64,000 bases of DNA from Persicaria tinctoria. Taxonomy: Eukaryota > Streptophyta > Magnoliopsida > Caryophyllales > Polygonaceae. The stretch lies in the NCBI GenBank assembly GCA_037127255.1, contig JBANSL010000007.1, forward strand, positions 59,939,038-60,003,037, written 5' to 3'. The notes under the pieces were generated by a model that saw only the letters and a program-made list of their open reading frames with translations, ran no database searches and was not told where the DNA came from. This document shows, in pieces, positions 1 to 11,005 of the stretch (positions within the stretch are counted from its first letter, which is position 1; each line of letters starts with the position of its first letter). The translations under genes were made by a program, and so were the position numbers.

Positions 1-378
1 TATTTGTTAACTTAAAAATAACCTCAAAATTGTTATTTATTTGTAGTTTAAATATTTTTGTTCGGTAATTAACCTTCGATAAAAATTCAAAAAGTTCGAT
101 AATTATATTTATTTTATACGAATAATCGATAAACAATTTTTTTTTAAAAAAAAATTTACAAACATTTTGATGTAAAAATTATGTGAATTTTCTCTTATAT
201 ATTAAAATATAATATATTTAATGCTAGTTTAACAAAAATAGGTGATGATTGGGGATTTGTTAGTAAAGACTATTTAAGGGGTGATTTTCTGTAATTTTTA
301 ATTTATGGTGTAATAAGTGAAAAACTTTATATTTAAGGAGTAGTTTTACGCAAATATTTCTTTTTAGGCGGATTTTTA
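1..378. other. AT-rich flank with a Mutator-like terminus remnant
   Basis: No coding sequence is seen here. Bases from about 230 to 371 resemble, in reverse, the ends of the Mutator-like elements found at 28064-30175 (an 'AAGGGGTGATTTTCTGTAAT' type terminus). I infer a truncated Mutator-like MITE lying directly against the copia LTR that starts at 379. No partner end or target duplication was found. The rest is low-complexity AT-rich spacer. Confidence 0.4.
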
Positions 379-567
379 TGTGGGAATGAAACAAATTGAT
401 CCGACTGAAACCAAAATGCAGTAGGAACTCGTAACTTTTCGGAAAAGCAATGAAGTAAACGAAAATTCTGATTTTTCATTCTTAACTTTGGAAAAGATGG
501 GCTACAATTTATTTATAACAAAACTAATGGGCAACAACCCAATACTTCCTAAAAGTAAGCCCAATAC
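379..567 (-). repeat. 3' LTR of copia-A
   Basis: On the minus strand this about 190-bp segment begins after a purine tract (GAGGTGGAG) that follows the RNase H coding sequence, and it ends in CACA. It matches, at roughly 80% by eye, the LTR at 27988-30298 once the Mutator-like insertions there are removed, sharing the stretch 'CCCATTAGTTTTGTTATAAA' and the 'CATTTTGGTTTCAGTCG' block. It is the 3' LTR of the degenerate copia element whose coding region runs to 7775. The five bases beyond it do not match those before the 5' LTR at 27988, so the outer target duplication is not preserved. Confidence 0.75.
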
Positions 568-573
568 TCCACC

Positions 574-2297
574 TCAAGATCGACGTACCGCATCAGTTAG
601 GCCGATCTTGGAGATTAATGGAACCAAACGAACACTAGGAATACACTTAGTTAAGGAGTCTGCAAGTTGTTGCTTGGTCCCAACATAAGAAAAAGAAAGG
701 GTAATCAGCCCCTCAACCAATTTCTCATGTGTGAAGTGCCCGTCCACCTGATCAATATGTTTCGTGCGCTCGTGATAAATCGGATTACGTGCGATGTAGA
801 TAGCAGCCTGATTGTTGCACTTTATAGGAATAGGTGTGACATATGGAACACCAAGTTCAACAAGAAGTCGACTATAAGCCACGCAAGTTCAGCACAAACC
901 CGATGGAGAGATCTATATTCTGCTTTGGCCGAAGACAAAGAAACGCTTTGTTGTTTCTTATATTTCCAAGAAATCAAATTGGAACCAAAGAACACAACAT
1001 ACCCAGAAACTAATTTTTGAGTGATCGGGCAACTAGCCCAATCTGCATCAGAATACGCTTGCAGTCGAAGGGGGGCTGAATTTAGAGAGAAGAAGGCATG
1101 CGTGAGCGGTCCCTTTTAGATAGTGTAATATGTGATAAGTAGCAGCCATGTGAGGAAGTCTAGGGAGTTGCATAAATTGGCTAAGGTACTGGACTGAAAA
1201 AAGCCAAATCAGCTCTTGTGTAGATTGAGAAATTAAGCTTGCGAATGATTTTTCTATACTACGTGGCATCCTCCAATGGCCCCCCTCATCAGGAAGCAGC
1301 TTTAAGTAAGGCCCTAAAGGACTAACAACAGGAGGTTTATCACTTTGGAACTCAAGAAGTAATTCCTTGATGAACATTTCTTGGTTCGCGACAAGACCAT
1401 CAACGATGGGAATGAATTCGATTCCGAGGAAAAAGTGAAGGGGGCCAAAATCTTTAATATGAAATTCACTATCGAGGAATGCTTTCAAAGAAGCCATTTT
1501 GTGCACATCACCGCCTGTCAATAGAATATCGTCCACATAGATTGCTGAAAACACAACAGAATGATCACTCGTTTAAAGAGAAGAGAGTGATCATTGGACG
1601 AATATACATACCCACGGTGACGCAATGCACTAGATAGTCGAGCATTCCACTGGTTAGAGGCTTGTTGTCTGAAACATGTAAGCTTGGAGGAATTTTCATA
1701 TACACCTCTTCCTCCAATGTCCCGTGGAGGAAGGCACTATTGAGGTCCAACTGATGCATAGTCCAGCCCCGATAAATAGCCACTAAGACCGATGCATGAA
1801 GTGTTGTCATCTTTCATAATCGAAGAAAAAGCTTATGTATAATAAACTCCTTCCTTTTGCGTGAAACCCTTCATAACTAACCATGCCTTATGCCGCTCAA
1901 TGCTTCCATCTGACTTTCTCTTAACCTTGTAAACCCATTTGCACCCTATAGCACGCTTCCCCTTTGGAAGTTCAATAATATCCCATGTCTTATTGAAATC
2001 TAAAGCATCAAATTCTATCTTCATGGAATTTTGCCAAACAGAATAATGACACGCTTCTTCAACGTTAAAGGGCTCATCATGATAAGGAAGAGAATCAGAA
2101 GGAATTGACATCGAAGGAAATGACACGGTTGACGTGATGGTATAAAAACAGAAGGCGGGTGCTACATAATCATGAGAGCAAACATAATATGATAAATGTG
2201 TAGGTAGGTGACTGGTCATACTTGACCTTCTGACCGCAAACTCCATCAAGTTATGAGGGGAAGAAGGAGGAGGTAGGAATAGAAGGAGGTGAAACAA
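574..2297 (-). pseudogene. copia-A reverse transcriptase and RNase H remnant
   Basis: Four open stretches in different frames cover the copia polymerase. 2297-1833 holds the RT N-terminus with 'IGCKWVYKVKRKSDGS'. 1810-1565 holds motif A, 'QLDLNSAFLHGTLEEE', with the catalytic Asp. 1554-1048 holds the 'YVDDILLTGGD' catalytic box. 882-574 holds RNase H with 'IYIARNPIYHERTKHI' and the C-terminal 'LADSLTK'. The RNase H 'CDN' motif reads CNN, so a catalytic Asp is lost. A diverged tandem repeat of about 120 bp lies at 2160-2400. The reading frame is broken at least three times, so no functional enzyme is expected. Confidence 0.85.
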
Positions 2298-2551
2298 TGC
2301 TGCACAGTCATGAGAGCAAACATAATATGATAAATGTGTAGATGGGTGGCTAGTCCTACTCGACCTTTTGACTGCAACTCCATCAAGCTATGAGGAGGAG
2401 GAAGAAAAAGAGGTAGAAATAGAAGGAGGGGAAATGGTGCTTGAAACATCATCAATTATAGGAATGTTCTCACTAGGAAAGTGGAAAAGAGCAAAGCTCT
2501 GCTCTAGTGAGGGTGTACGTGATTGCCTATAAGGGAAAGTTGACTCATGAA

Positions 2552-2988
2552 TAGACTTGGACAAATGCGAGTTGACCCGCCTGGCCAGCCCAGCCCACCA
2601 GCTAATATGGGCAGACATGGATAGGGGAAAAAGCCAATGCGGGCTGCTAAGTCCGGTTGACACCCGCAGCGGGTGCGGGATTGGGAAAACCAATGTACCC
2701 GTTATGGGCCGCTATATATATATAGTTTTTTAAATTACAGTTTATATATACACATAGATATTACTATGTATACAAACACATATATACTTGTAAATGTATT
2801 ACAGTGTATATATACATATATTACTGTGGGTACCCTCGGTTAGCCCGCGCCCGCAATCTCGGACGACCTTGGACACGACATCCAAACCATTAAGTGGGCT
2901 TAACCCGGTCTACGCCCATGACATTGGGATAAAATCTTACGTAAAACCCATCTCAAGCTCGGCCCGCCCCCGCATTTGCCTAGGTCTA
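2552..2988. mobile_element. hAT-type MITE with 8-bp target duplication
   Basis: The ends form an imperfect inverted repeat (TAGACTTGGACAAATGCG on the left; TAGACCTAGGCAAATGCG when the right end is read in reverse). The element is flanked by the perfect 8-bp direct repeat CTCATGAA (2544-2551 and 2989-2996). An 8-bp duplication and a TAG start are hAT hallmarks. The 437-bp element has GC-rich subterminal CCCGC tracts and a (TA)n-rich core at 2711-2825. There is no coding capacity. It splits the copia-A coding region between RT and integrase. Confidence 0.9.
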
Positions 2989-2996
2989 CTCATGAA

Positions 2997-3620
2997 ACAC
3001 CACATCCTTTGAAAAGAACGCCTTATTTGTTTCTAAATTCACTAGCTTATAAGCTTTCTTTCCAACAGGATATCTAAGCATCACACATGGTTTAACACGA
3101 GAAGAGAACTTATCTCTAGCATGCTATAAAGTAGAAGCAAAACAGAGACTCCTAAAGTACCTAAGATGCTTGTATGAGGGTAACATGATGCAACTTTTCA
3201 TACGGTGTCTTGTGATTTAACATTTTGCTCGGTAATCCATTAATCACATGTGTTGATGTCTAAACACTATCCCCCCAATACTCTCTAGGCAATCCAAAAT
3301 CAAACATCATGGCTCCAGAAATCTCCAAAAGGTGTCGATTTCCTCTCAACAACACCATTTTTTGGGGTATTGCTACGCGTGAGGTTTGGTGGACAATTGC
3401 TACAGTCTGAATACTCAGCTACTTTCTTGCTAGACCCTATTTCTAAGGCATTATCCGTCCTTAGGATTTTAACCTTCTACCCAAAAAATCTTTCAACCAC
3501 TGAAAGGAATCGCTTAACTGCACGATCAGTGAATGCAGTGCCCAAGCAGCCCTTAAAAAGTCATCTACCACTGTCAAGAAGCACTTGTGTCCATCATATG
3601 TTGGCACATGATAGGGACCC
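2997..3620 (-). pseudogene. copia-A integrase C-terminal half remnant
   Basis: Read on the minus strand, fragments in several frames match the central and C-terminal part of copia integrase: the 'YHVPTYDGHK' region next to 3620, a stretch resembling the segment upstream of the 'EYWG' motif near 3290-3365, and 'KAYKLVNLETNKAFFSKDV' near 3010-3060. It is broken by frameshifts. The integrase N-terminal half continues at 6611 on the other side of the gypsy solo LTR inserted after the 'DLWG' motif. It is dead coding sequence of the element described at 379-7775. Confidence 0.7.
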
Positions 3621-4159
3621 TGGTGCGTGTTATAATGTCATGTGTTCTAACACCCCCAAATAGTAATGTCTCTACATTCAACTAATAACGAGAATTATAA
3701 GCAAGTACATATCAATCCCACATAGAGTGTGTGCAACATTGGCTATACGTAGTATGTAAGCAAGCAAATCGTAAAAAAGTGCAATAGTAATCAGAGGGAA
3801 AAGAGAAATAGTAGAAATGATTGAAAATATGAGAGAATATAATATGATAAGAATATAGCTTTACTTATAATTAGGGTTGGGCAAAATGTGGATCGGACCG
3901 GAATCGGACCGGGACCAGACCGAAATTTACGATCTTTGGATCAGACCGGAATATTATGGTCTGGTCTGCGGTCCAAAATATTATGATTTCCGATTTCCGG
4001 TCCAAACCCGGGACCACACCGAAATTTCCGGTTCGGACCGGAATTGGACCGGCTTTTGTTTCATAAAAAGCCTCACAGGCTTTACATTTATTTTTATTTT
4101 TATTTTTTTGTCGTGCTTACAAATGCTGCCAAGGTCTACTTTTCAACTCTTTTTTTTAA

Positions 4160-5091
4160 AAAACGCAGTACCAACAACGGCAAGATTAGCTTCTCGTCAT
4201 CTGGGAATCCCAACAAATTGTCCCCACTGCGACTCTTGCTACGAGGATTTATATCACCTACTATGGGACTGTCCCATTACAAGGAGCACTTTGATGGCAA
4301 ATGATCCAGGAACCTTCATGAAAATACATGGTTGCTTTGACAAGGGAGACTCAATCAATAACACCATATGGAATATTAAAAACATGATTGGAAAAACCAA
4401 ATTTGAAGATCTAGCGTTTGTCTGGTGGGGTATCTGGTTCTCTAGAAACAAAACGCACTTTGACAATTTAACCCCGGGCATAAGAAAGATCATAGCTTTC
4501 AAAAAAGACCAGAAATTCATCTGGACAACCTCCCAAATAGGTGAAAATATAAAGGATAATACTACAGATACAACAATCACTTCTAAACCAAAATCAAATT
4601 CTAAAAGGAAACGAACCAAATGGGAAGCCCCGCCAAAAGACACCCATAAACTAAATTTTGATGGGTCTCTCTCTTCAGACAATAAGGGCACTTTTGGGTT
4701 TATCATTCGTGATTCCAAGGGTTCTCTTATTTCTTGCGGGTGGGGTCCATCACCAATAGACTCGGTATGCGGTTGCGAAAGCCTAGGGCTATGGAATGGC
4801 ATCCTAGCTGCGAAAAACCTGAATATCCAAAAACTAATAGTAGAAGGCGACAACCTTACAATTATAAAAAGTTTAAAAGGTTTAGGGAAGCCTACCGGAG
4901 ACTCGGATATGATTGTCTCAGACAGTCTAGTCTCATTGGCCTTCTTTGGTTCTGTCGAGATTCGTCATGTTTTCCGGGAAGCTAATCTAGTGGCTGATCA
5001 TTTGTCACGAGTAGTATCCGCTTCACTTGGTTCTATGACACCTGATGATTCTCTTCTGCGTAGTCTCATCCGAAAGGATGCTCTTGGCTGA
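4160..5091 (+). pseudogene. LINE ORF2 C-terminus: zinc-binding RT segment plus RNase H
   Basis: The reading frame is open to the TGA at 5089-5091. It starts in the zf-RVT region ('CPHCDSCYEDLYHLLWDCP', with Cys/His ligands), passes a spacer, and ends in a plant-LINE RNase H domain. The four acidic positions are visible: 'LNFDGSLSS' (D), 'GCESLGLWNGI' (E), 'LIVEGDNLTI' (D) and 'ANLVADHLSR' (D). The frame remains open upstream into the hAT terminus, giving a false chimeric start; the upstream part is not LINE. The endonuclease and RT catalytic domains are absent, so it is non-functional although this fragment is intact. Confidence 0.88.
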
Positions 5092-5147
5092 TAGGGCTTA
5101 GCCCTATGGCCAAATTTTTTCCGTTTCAAAAAAAAAAAAAAAAAAAA
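4160..5147 (+). mobile_element. 5'-truncated L1-type LINE with poly(A) and 15-bp TSD
   Basis: A 15-bp direct repeat, AACTCTTTTTTTTAA, flanks the insert (4145-4159 and 5148-5162), and a poly(A) run of about 20 bases ends it. These are signatures of target-primed reverse transcription. Only the 3' end of ORF2 and the 3' UTR are present, so it is 5' truncated. It sits inside the hAT element at 3872-5826 and is therefore the youngest layer of this nest. Confidence 0.92.
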
Positions 5148-6610
5148 AACTCTTTTTTTTAAGAAAGGCCCCACCACTCTCGTCTTTCACAGTCTCGCGT
5201 CTCTCTCTCTCTCATTCTCTCTCCACGCCGCACAGAACAAGCCGCCCTCAGTCTCATGTCTTGCCAGTAGCCACCGCCGGCGACTCTCTCTCGCCCTCGA
5301 CAGTCACCACCGCCCATCGACAGCAGCCAACCGAAGTTTGCTATCACCTGCAGCCACCGGCCAACCGTATAGGCATCTCTCCTCACTCTCTTTCAGATCT
5401 AGGGTTTAGGTATATTTTCAGATCTAGGGTTTACCTTTAGATTTGAAGAAATCACAAACATTCAACTACTCAAGATTAAGAATCTCGTCCCAATTTGAGA
5501 TTTAGAGTTAGAGAAATTTCAATTTGTATTTAAAAATTTTCAGATCTAGGTTTTGTTTGTGTATATGTTGTTGCCTTGTATGAGTGAGGAATTTCGGTGA
5601 ATGGATGAAATCATGAATGTATTTTCACAGGCGTTCGACTTTACGATTTTTAATCAGAGACGGTTGGAAAAACGGTCCAAACGGTCCACGGACCGGAAAA
5701 CCCGGGACCATATATCCCAGTCCCGGTCTGATCCGTGGTCCAAGTTTCAAAAAATTCCGGTTCATTGGCTCGGGCCGGGACCGGAATGTCCGGTCCGGTC
5801 CGATCAAGACCGGAAGCACAACTCTACTTATAATTGCAACATTAATAATTCTATGATCATCGGGTTGTCTATCTATCCTGTTCATCAAGACGAATAAAAA
5901 CATAAACATGTAAAGAACAAGAGTAATGAATAACCAAATATGCATAAACAGAATATAAACTATAAAATAATATTCAAAAAACCCTCACATGTCTTTAACC
6001 AATGTATTAAAATATAAGCAAAATTATATAAAACGTTTAGCCGAGCATGGCTTACCGAAACGACGAAAGGGATAGAGAAATATGTGTGAGAGTCTTGGTG
6101 TGTGAGATGTTGTCTGGAATGGATAAGAAGAGGGGTTTATTTATAGTGCAAAAAAAAACCCAAGGAGTCAGAAAAAGTAGGGTAGAAGCAAAACCCAATG
6201 TGCTAGATTCGGTCGAAGAGAATGTGCTGAGATATGGGATCGGCGGGCGCCGACACAACGGGTGCCGAAAGTCTTCCGCATGTGTTGAAGGATCGGTGGG
6301 CGCCGCTAGGGTGTTGCGGGCGCCATCTCTCAGAAGCCATATCCCTTCCTTTTCTCGTGTCTTGTCTTCTCCACTTCTTCTCTTGTCTTCTTTCTAAACT
6401 CTTTCGGGGCTTCTATGGCTTCAAAGTGTAGCTTTCCTCTTCTTCTTTAGCGTGGTTCCAAGAATATGCACAAAATAGACATAAAATGCGTAAATTTTAA
6501 ACTTTACAACTTAAGAGACAATGAATGTACTTTATGCTATAAACATGTCTAAATGCAACCTAAATGCCTTAAAAATGACACAAAATGTCTATACATATCA
6601 TGCATCATCA

Positions 6611-7775
6611 GACCCCAAAGGTCCATGTGTAACAACTCAAAAGGTGAAGTGGTTCTAATGTTGCTTATAGGAAAAACAAGTCTAGTTTGTCTAGCCTTTG
6701 CATATACTCTACAAGACCTAGACAACTCATTACCACAATTAACAAAACGAAAGACTCTTAAGTTTGTATAAAGGTAAGTGACCATCCTCCTGTGAAACAA
6801 CTCACAATTGTCCAATGTGATCACATTATTAACAACTAATACAAAAGAAGAGGAAGTAAGACCACCTTGTTTGTTTTCAAGAAAAACAGGTCATGTGTTA
6901 TACTGCCAATCTGAATCGGCTTCTTCATAGAAGGCACCTGCGTAAAGCATCCCGTAAGAGTAAAAATAACAAAACAATCTAGATCTTTGACAATTTTCCT
7001 CATGACAACTAGGTTGCATTTATAATTTTGTACATACGGAATATTATGCAATAAAAATCCTTGAAAAATTTCCACTATCCCCGCACTAATGACAATGTAG
7101 GTCACTCTTGTTGGCAAGATCATGAAAGGTTTAGTTAAAGCATATGTCGTCTTAAAAAATTCCAATGGACTACACACGTGACGAATTTCCCCACTGTCGG
7201 TAATCCAGGTCAGTCCATCAAAGACATGATCTGAAAGTGTGGTACTTGAAAACCCGACGAAGTCATCCACTATTGGCACCATCACCTGACTCGAATGATG
7301 AATAGAAACTAATCAACCGTGTTAGCTGCTCAGGTGTGAAATCAGAAGAACCTTCCCTAGCTACATTTCTTGCAAATCTGTCTCTAGAACCAAACTACCA
7401 CTTTTCTTTGGTTTCCCCCTATTGTTTTCGGTATAACCAGGTGGAAAATCCTTTATGGAAAAATACCAATCAACTGTATGATTTTTTTTCTACAATTCAT
7501 GCAAAAAAAAAAGGCTTCCTTTCATAGTTCTTTTTCTCAATGGACATCTTCCTAAATCTATTCTGAAAAGGAGTTTTCGCATCTTATTGAGCCTTGATGT
7601 GAAGCGAAGTAACATCGATAACCGATGAACCTGTTCTAGGCTTAAATATATTCTCTGGTTTTCTTCCTCACTCAACAACGAGTAAACACGATGTATGTCA
7701 TGCAAAGGACTCGTCATCAAAATTAAACCTCTAGCATGAGTATAACTCTCATTAAGGCCCATCAGTAGTTGTACT
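6611..7775 (-). pseudogene. copia-A gag C-term, protease and integrase N-term remnant
   Basis: Read in reverse from 7775, a gag C-terminal segment ('LLMGLNESYTHARG') comes first. Next is a protease-like 'WITDSGEIRHVC' near 7180-7200, where the usual DSGA reads DSGE. Last is the integrase N-terminus ending 'SPFELLHMDLWG' at about 6620. Frames change between blocks. The stretch stops exactly at the GACCC repeat where the gypsy solo LTR inserted. At 7771-7775 the base string GTACT is the copia-2 target duplication, and the gag codons run up to it without a gap. Confidence 0.8.
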
Positions 7776-7962
7776 TATTAATGATATTTAGATTATTGTT
7801 ATTTCAAGTTTAAATTTTAAATAATTGTTGGAGTAAACTTAGAAGCAGATAACTTCAATTTCCTATTTGTATGGAGATTGTCTTCATATCTTGTATATAA
7901 ATATTCACCAATTACCATCAATGAAAGGCACGACAATTTTCCCATCTTTCTATCTTTCTATA
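7776..7962 (+). repeat. 5' LTR of copia-2 with primer-binding site
   Basis: The LTR follows the GTACT target duplication (7771-7775), starts TATTAATGATATT and ends CTATA. It is followed at 7963 by TGGTATTAG, a decayed form of the copia initiator-Met tRNA primer site TGGTATCAG. The same start, and the 'ATCAATGAAAG' block near the end, recur in the LTR at 30934-31013, which is shortened by an internal deletion. The atypical TA...TA termini are supported by both copies. Confidence 0.78.
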
Positions 7963-8043
7963 TGGTATTAGTATAATTGATCCTAGCAATACAATTCTCT
8001 TCTTCAATGGGTTTTTAATATGCCACAAAAATCCCTAACCCCC

Positions 8044-8980
8044 ATGAGCCTACTCTCCCTTTGACCGTAGTTATTTTGTCCAATATTATCAAACTTGACT
8101 CAACCAATTATCTCACATGGAAAGTCCAAACCCAAGCAACTCTTGAAGAGTATGATCTCTTCAATTTTATTTATGGCTCCCATGTTGCCCCATCACCAAC
8201 CAGTACTGCTGCAAACACAACTACAATAAAACCCTGCTTACTTGACATGCAAATGCCGAGATCGGATCCTTTACGGAGCCATTCTTGGTATCCTATCCTC
8301 TTTTGTGGCATGTCTTGTCACAATAGCCACTTCTTCAAATGAGGTTTGGGACATGCTAAAGAAGACCTATGGCAACAATTCTAGAGGTCATGTCAAGCAA
8401 ATCAAAGAAAGACTTCGCTCGTTTGTTAAAGGGTCCCTTACAATCACGGAGTATATGCAAAAAGTGAAGGCATCTATGGATCTTCTGGTGTCTCTGCAAG
8501 ACCCAGTTTCCAATAAGGATGTCACCGACTATGTGCTTCGTGGTCTTGACGAACCCTACAAACCGGTGGTCCATGGTGTCAATGCTCGGGATGCGCCGCT
8601 TTCTTTTGAGGGACTCCATGAGAAACTCATTAATCATGAGCTAAACCTAAATAAGGAAGCCAAGGTCACTCAATGCCCTACAGTAGCATTCAACGCTCAA
8701 ACAAAGCCCAACAAAGGAAAAGGTAAGCCAAACCAAATTCAGTCTACATGGCAATCCTCTTATTCTTCACCAACCTACTCTCTGCTCTTAGCAACTGGAA
8801 ACCCCATACCCGCCCAAACTCCGTTGCTCCACCTGGTAATAAACCCTTTAGACGGCGTTGTCAATGGTGCAAAGAAGTTTGCCATGTCCTATCTCAATGC
8901 CCATTGGTTCGCCAACAATATCCCACTCTTGTCCTAACCAATTCTGCTCGTTTTCAGCTATACCGCCTCAGGCTAAGGTG
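8044..8980 (+). pseudogene. copia-2 gag remnant with zinc knuckle
   Basis: Three overlapping frames make up a copia-type gag. The N-terminal part (8061-8240) includes 'LDSTNYLTWKVQTQATLE'. The central UBN2-like part (8242-8700) includes 'VWDMLKKTYGNNSRGHVKQI', 'ITEYMQKVK' and 'YVLRGLDEPYKPVV'. The C-terminal part holds the nucleocapsid knuckle 'CQWCKEVCHVLSQC', which fits CX2CX4HX4C (near 8855-8900). At least two frameshifts separate the blocks. It is a remnant of a capsid protein, not a host gene. Confidence 0.85.
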
Positions 8981-9737
8981 ACCACCTGACACCAAGCTAA
9001 TCAGAATTGGCTAGTTGACCATGGTCTTTTCACTAAATGATGTCTTGTGTGTACCTTCCATGTCAAAAAAATATTCTTTCTATGTCAAAACTCACGAAAA
9101 ACTACTCCTATGTTGTAATGTTCTTATCCGATTCCTTTTTCGTGCAGGACATCAGGTCCAAGAAAATCCTCGTTAAATGTGTTTGCATAGATAGAGTCTA
9201 TTTGTGGCCGAGTTCTAGTACAACTGTCAATTCTCTTCAAAAAGCCAACCCAGTGTCCCTGCTTCACAAGCTTGGCCATCCTTTAACTGCTTTTTTTTAA
9301 CTCTTTGTTAATCAGTTTCATTTAAGCAAATCTAAATTCAGTCAGTCTGATTGTAGCTCTTGCAATATCAGTAAAAGCCACAAGCTTCCGTTTTATGAAT
9401 CTACAATTGTGTCTACTCATCCTCTTGAGATATTCTATTCCGATGTGTGGACATCTCCAATTGTTTTATATGGTGGTTTTCGATATTATGTAATTTTCGT
9501 TGATCACCACACTCGATACAGTTGGTTGTTTCCACTCAAAAATAAATCTGACGCCAAACATACTTTCATAAAATTCAAAGCCTTGGTGGAAAATTTCTTC
9601 AAATACAAAATAAAAATTCTATACAGTGATAATGGAGGAGAATATCTACACCTTCGACATTTTTTGGGACAAGAGGGCATCACTCACTTAACTTCTCCTC
9701 CACACACCCCTGAACACAATGGTATATCGGGGCGTTA
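8981..9737 (+). pseudogene. copia-2 protease trace, GAG-pre-integrase and integrase core
   Basis: A protease-like 'NWLVDHGLFTK' at about 9007 has lost the DSG active site. 9037-9300 encodes the pre-integrase zinc region ('NILSMSKLTK', 'VSLLHKLGHP'). 9409-9735 encodes the integrase core with two catalytic aspartates ('IFYSDVWTS', 'ILYSDNGGEY') and 'HTPEHNGISGR', where the usual SER reads SGR. A stop follows 9296. The frame is cut at 9737 by the CACTA element; the next integrase residues resume at 16453. Confidence 0.85.
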
Positions 9738-10165
9738 CACTACCAAAAACACAGGAAATAGCCACGGTCAAATAGCCACGAATTGGCCACGAATTGCAGT
9801 GGCTAAATGGTTTAGCCACGGGCATAGCCATGAATTTGACGCTCGTCGCCATTCGAGGCTATATGCCTCGACGCTAACAACCACCGAAACAATATCCGTG
9901 GCTAATAGCCACGATCTGACAAACTCGTGGCTATGTTCGTGGCGGGGTCATACACGAGGAATTCGTGGCTATAGCCACGACATTAGCCACAAGCAGACCG
10001 TGGCTAATGTCGTGGCCTCGCACGTGGGAATCTCCATTGAGGCACAACGACTGTCGTGGCTATGCCCGTGGCTAATGTCGTGGCCTGCATGTGGCTATGG
10101 TCGTGGCTACAATATATGCTCGTGGGTATGACCGTGGCTATTGTCTGTGGCTAATGTCGTTGTCA
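9738..10165. repeat. CACTA-1 left subterminal repeat zone
   Basis: Many copies of a short motif, GCCACG or its complement CGTGGC, usually within TAGCCACGA/TCGTGGCTA, lie in both orientations over about 430 bp. In CACTA elements such motifs bind the TnpA-like protein and act in excision. An open frame runs from the copia integrase through this zone to about 10130, but it is an accidental read-through, not a gene. Confidence 0.8.
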
Positions 10166-10864
10166 CGGCTTATTTAAATCTTTAAATATAATATAATTAT
10201 TTAATAATGTTGGGCACATAAATCTATCAAAATAAAATACCATTTACATAATTTGTTCATTCTAAACACATCCAACACACAACCATGAGTTCAACCAACC
10301 AAAACACAAGCATAAATTCGACTATCCAAAACACAACTAAAACAATGATATCTTCTTCTTGTAGTATGCCAACGCATTTCCCGTCTGCCCTATCCCGCCA
10401 ATAGAGATGGAAAAAGGTGCTCACAATAATAATTTCAGTTGAAGAATATCCTCGATCAACATAGTCGTCCATGAATAAATTATTTGTATCTGGACACTAC
10501 AATCAACAGAACAAAATATCAGGGTTACAAACTATCGAATGGCAAAATGAGAAGATATACATGTAATATAAAAAGAATAGCCCCATCCAAATATATGTAT
10601 ACATGTTCAGCTTACAGTGTCACAACTTACACCAAAGGCAGTGTCACACTTCAATGCCAAAGACAAGACAGAAGAAAGGAAAAGTTTCATAGTACTGTTA
10701 GGTTTAATATGTGAAAACTGTATTCAATAAACTTTACAAGTTCAGCTTATGTTTTCAAATGAGCATAATATCTTCTGTTCTTGGCGATTCAAGATAGAAA
10801 GATGAACTTGATCAAAATCATTCTCTTTACATCCAAATCAAGAAGCAAGCGACTACTCGCATAC

Positions 10865-11005
10865 CTCTATCGAGTGAAGAACAGGAGTTCTCCCCATCTG
10901 GCACTATACTGCTTGATGCAGATTGATCATCTAGAATAAATGATTCATTTTGAAGCTGGTTTCTCCCACTGAATGGCTCTTCTGAGAACTCGTCTTTGGC
11001 CATTC
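10865..11005 (-). pseudogene. Candidate captured exon inside CACTA-1
   Basis: On the minus strand a 141-bp (47-codon) open block is bounded by an acceptor-like AG (complement of 11006-11007) and a donor-like GTATGC (complement ending at 10864). It encodes a Ser/Asp-rich peptide containing 'MAKDEFSEEPFSGRN' and 'SSSIVPDGENSCSSLDRG'. Codon-like composition contrasts with the AT-rich surroundings. I do not recognise the protein. It could be an exon of a captured host gene or of the element's own gene. Confidence 0.4.

Larger units (their letters stand above)
3872..5826. mobile_element. hAT-type element (non-autonomous), carrying a LINE
   Basis: The flanking 8-bp direct repeat CTTATAAT (3864-3871 and 5827-5834) is perfect. 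The ends are TAGGGTTGGGC on the left and TAGAGTTGTGC in reverse on the right. Both subterminal zones are dense in CGGACCGG-type motifs (3890-4060 and 5660-5815). After removing the inserted LINE the element is about 950 bp. The interior at 5163-5640 has pyrimidine-rich, UTR-like sequence with repeated 'CAGATCTAGGGTTTA' units but no transposase. I infer an internal-deletion derivative of an autonomous hAT. Confidence 0.88.
3621..6610 (-). mobile_element. gypsy-family solo LTR (with nested hAT and LINE)
   Basis: The segment starts TGGTGCG and ends CATCATCA on the plus strand, so it reads TG...CA in reverse. It is flanked by the perfect 5-bp direct repeat GACCC (3616-3620 and 6611-6615) inside copia-A integrase. 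Removing the hAT element leaves about 1.0 kb. The sequence matches the LTR at 43659-44509, sharing the 'TTTAGGTTGCATTTAG' and 'GCATAAAGTACATTC' blocks and the GC-rich 'CGGCGGGCGCCGAC'-type part near 6240-6320. No internal region or second LTR is present, so it is a solo LTR made by LTR-LTR recombination (inference). Confidence 0.88.
379..7775 (-). mobile_element. copia-A, 3' part (gag C-term to 3' LTR), interrupted
   Basis: This is the 3' portion of a Ty1/copia retrotransposon on the minus strand. In element order it contains the gag C-terminal part (7775 downward), protease, integrase, reverse transcriptase, RNase H and the 3' LTR. Frameshifts and stops occur throughout, so it is dead. It is interrupted by a hAT MITE (2552-2988) and by a gypsy solo LTR (3621-6610). 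Its upstream end at 7775 abuts the 5' LTR of copia-2. The missing 5' LTR and N-terminal gag are found, in the opposite orientation, at 27988-30928. The two parts read as consecutive codons across the copia-2 target site. Confidence 0.85.

Noticed and set aside
3877..4159. An open frame starting at 3877 that runs into the LINE RNase H as one 404-codon protein
   Set aside because: The first part translates the hAT terminus, which has its own TSD and lies outside the LINE TSD. The fusion is an accident of nested insertion and not a real N-terminus.
4254..4853. A 199-codon open frame on the minus strand
   Set aside because: It is antisense to the LINE RNase H frame, which shows family motifs; the antisense product has none.
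9409..10131. A 240-codon frame from copia integrase into CACTA-1
   Set aside because: The last 130 codons translate transposon subterminal repeats beyond the TTA duplication. The frame is fortuitously open.
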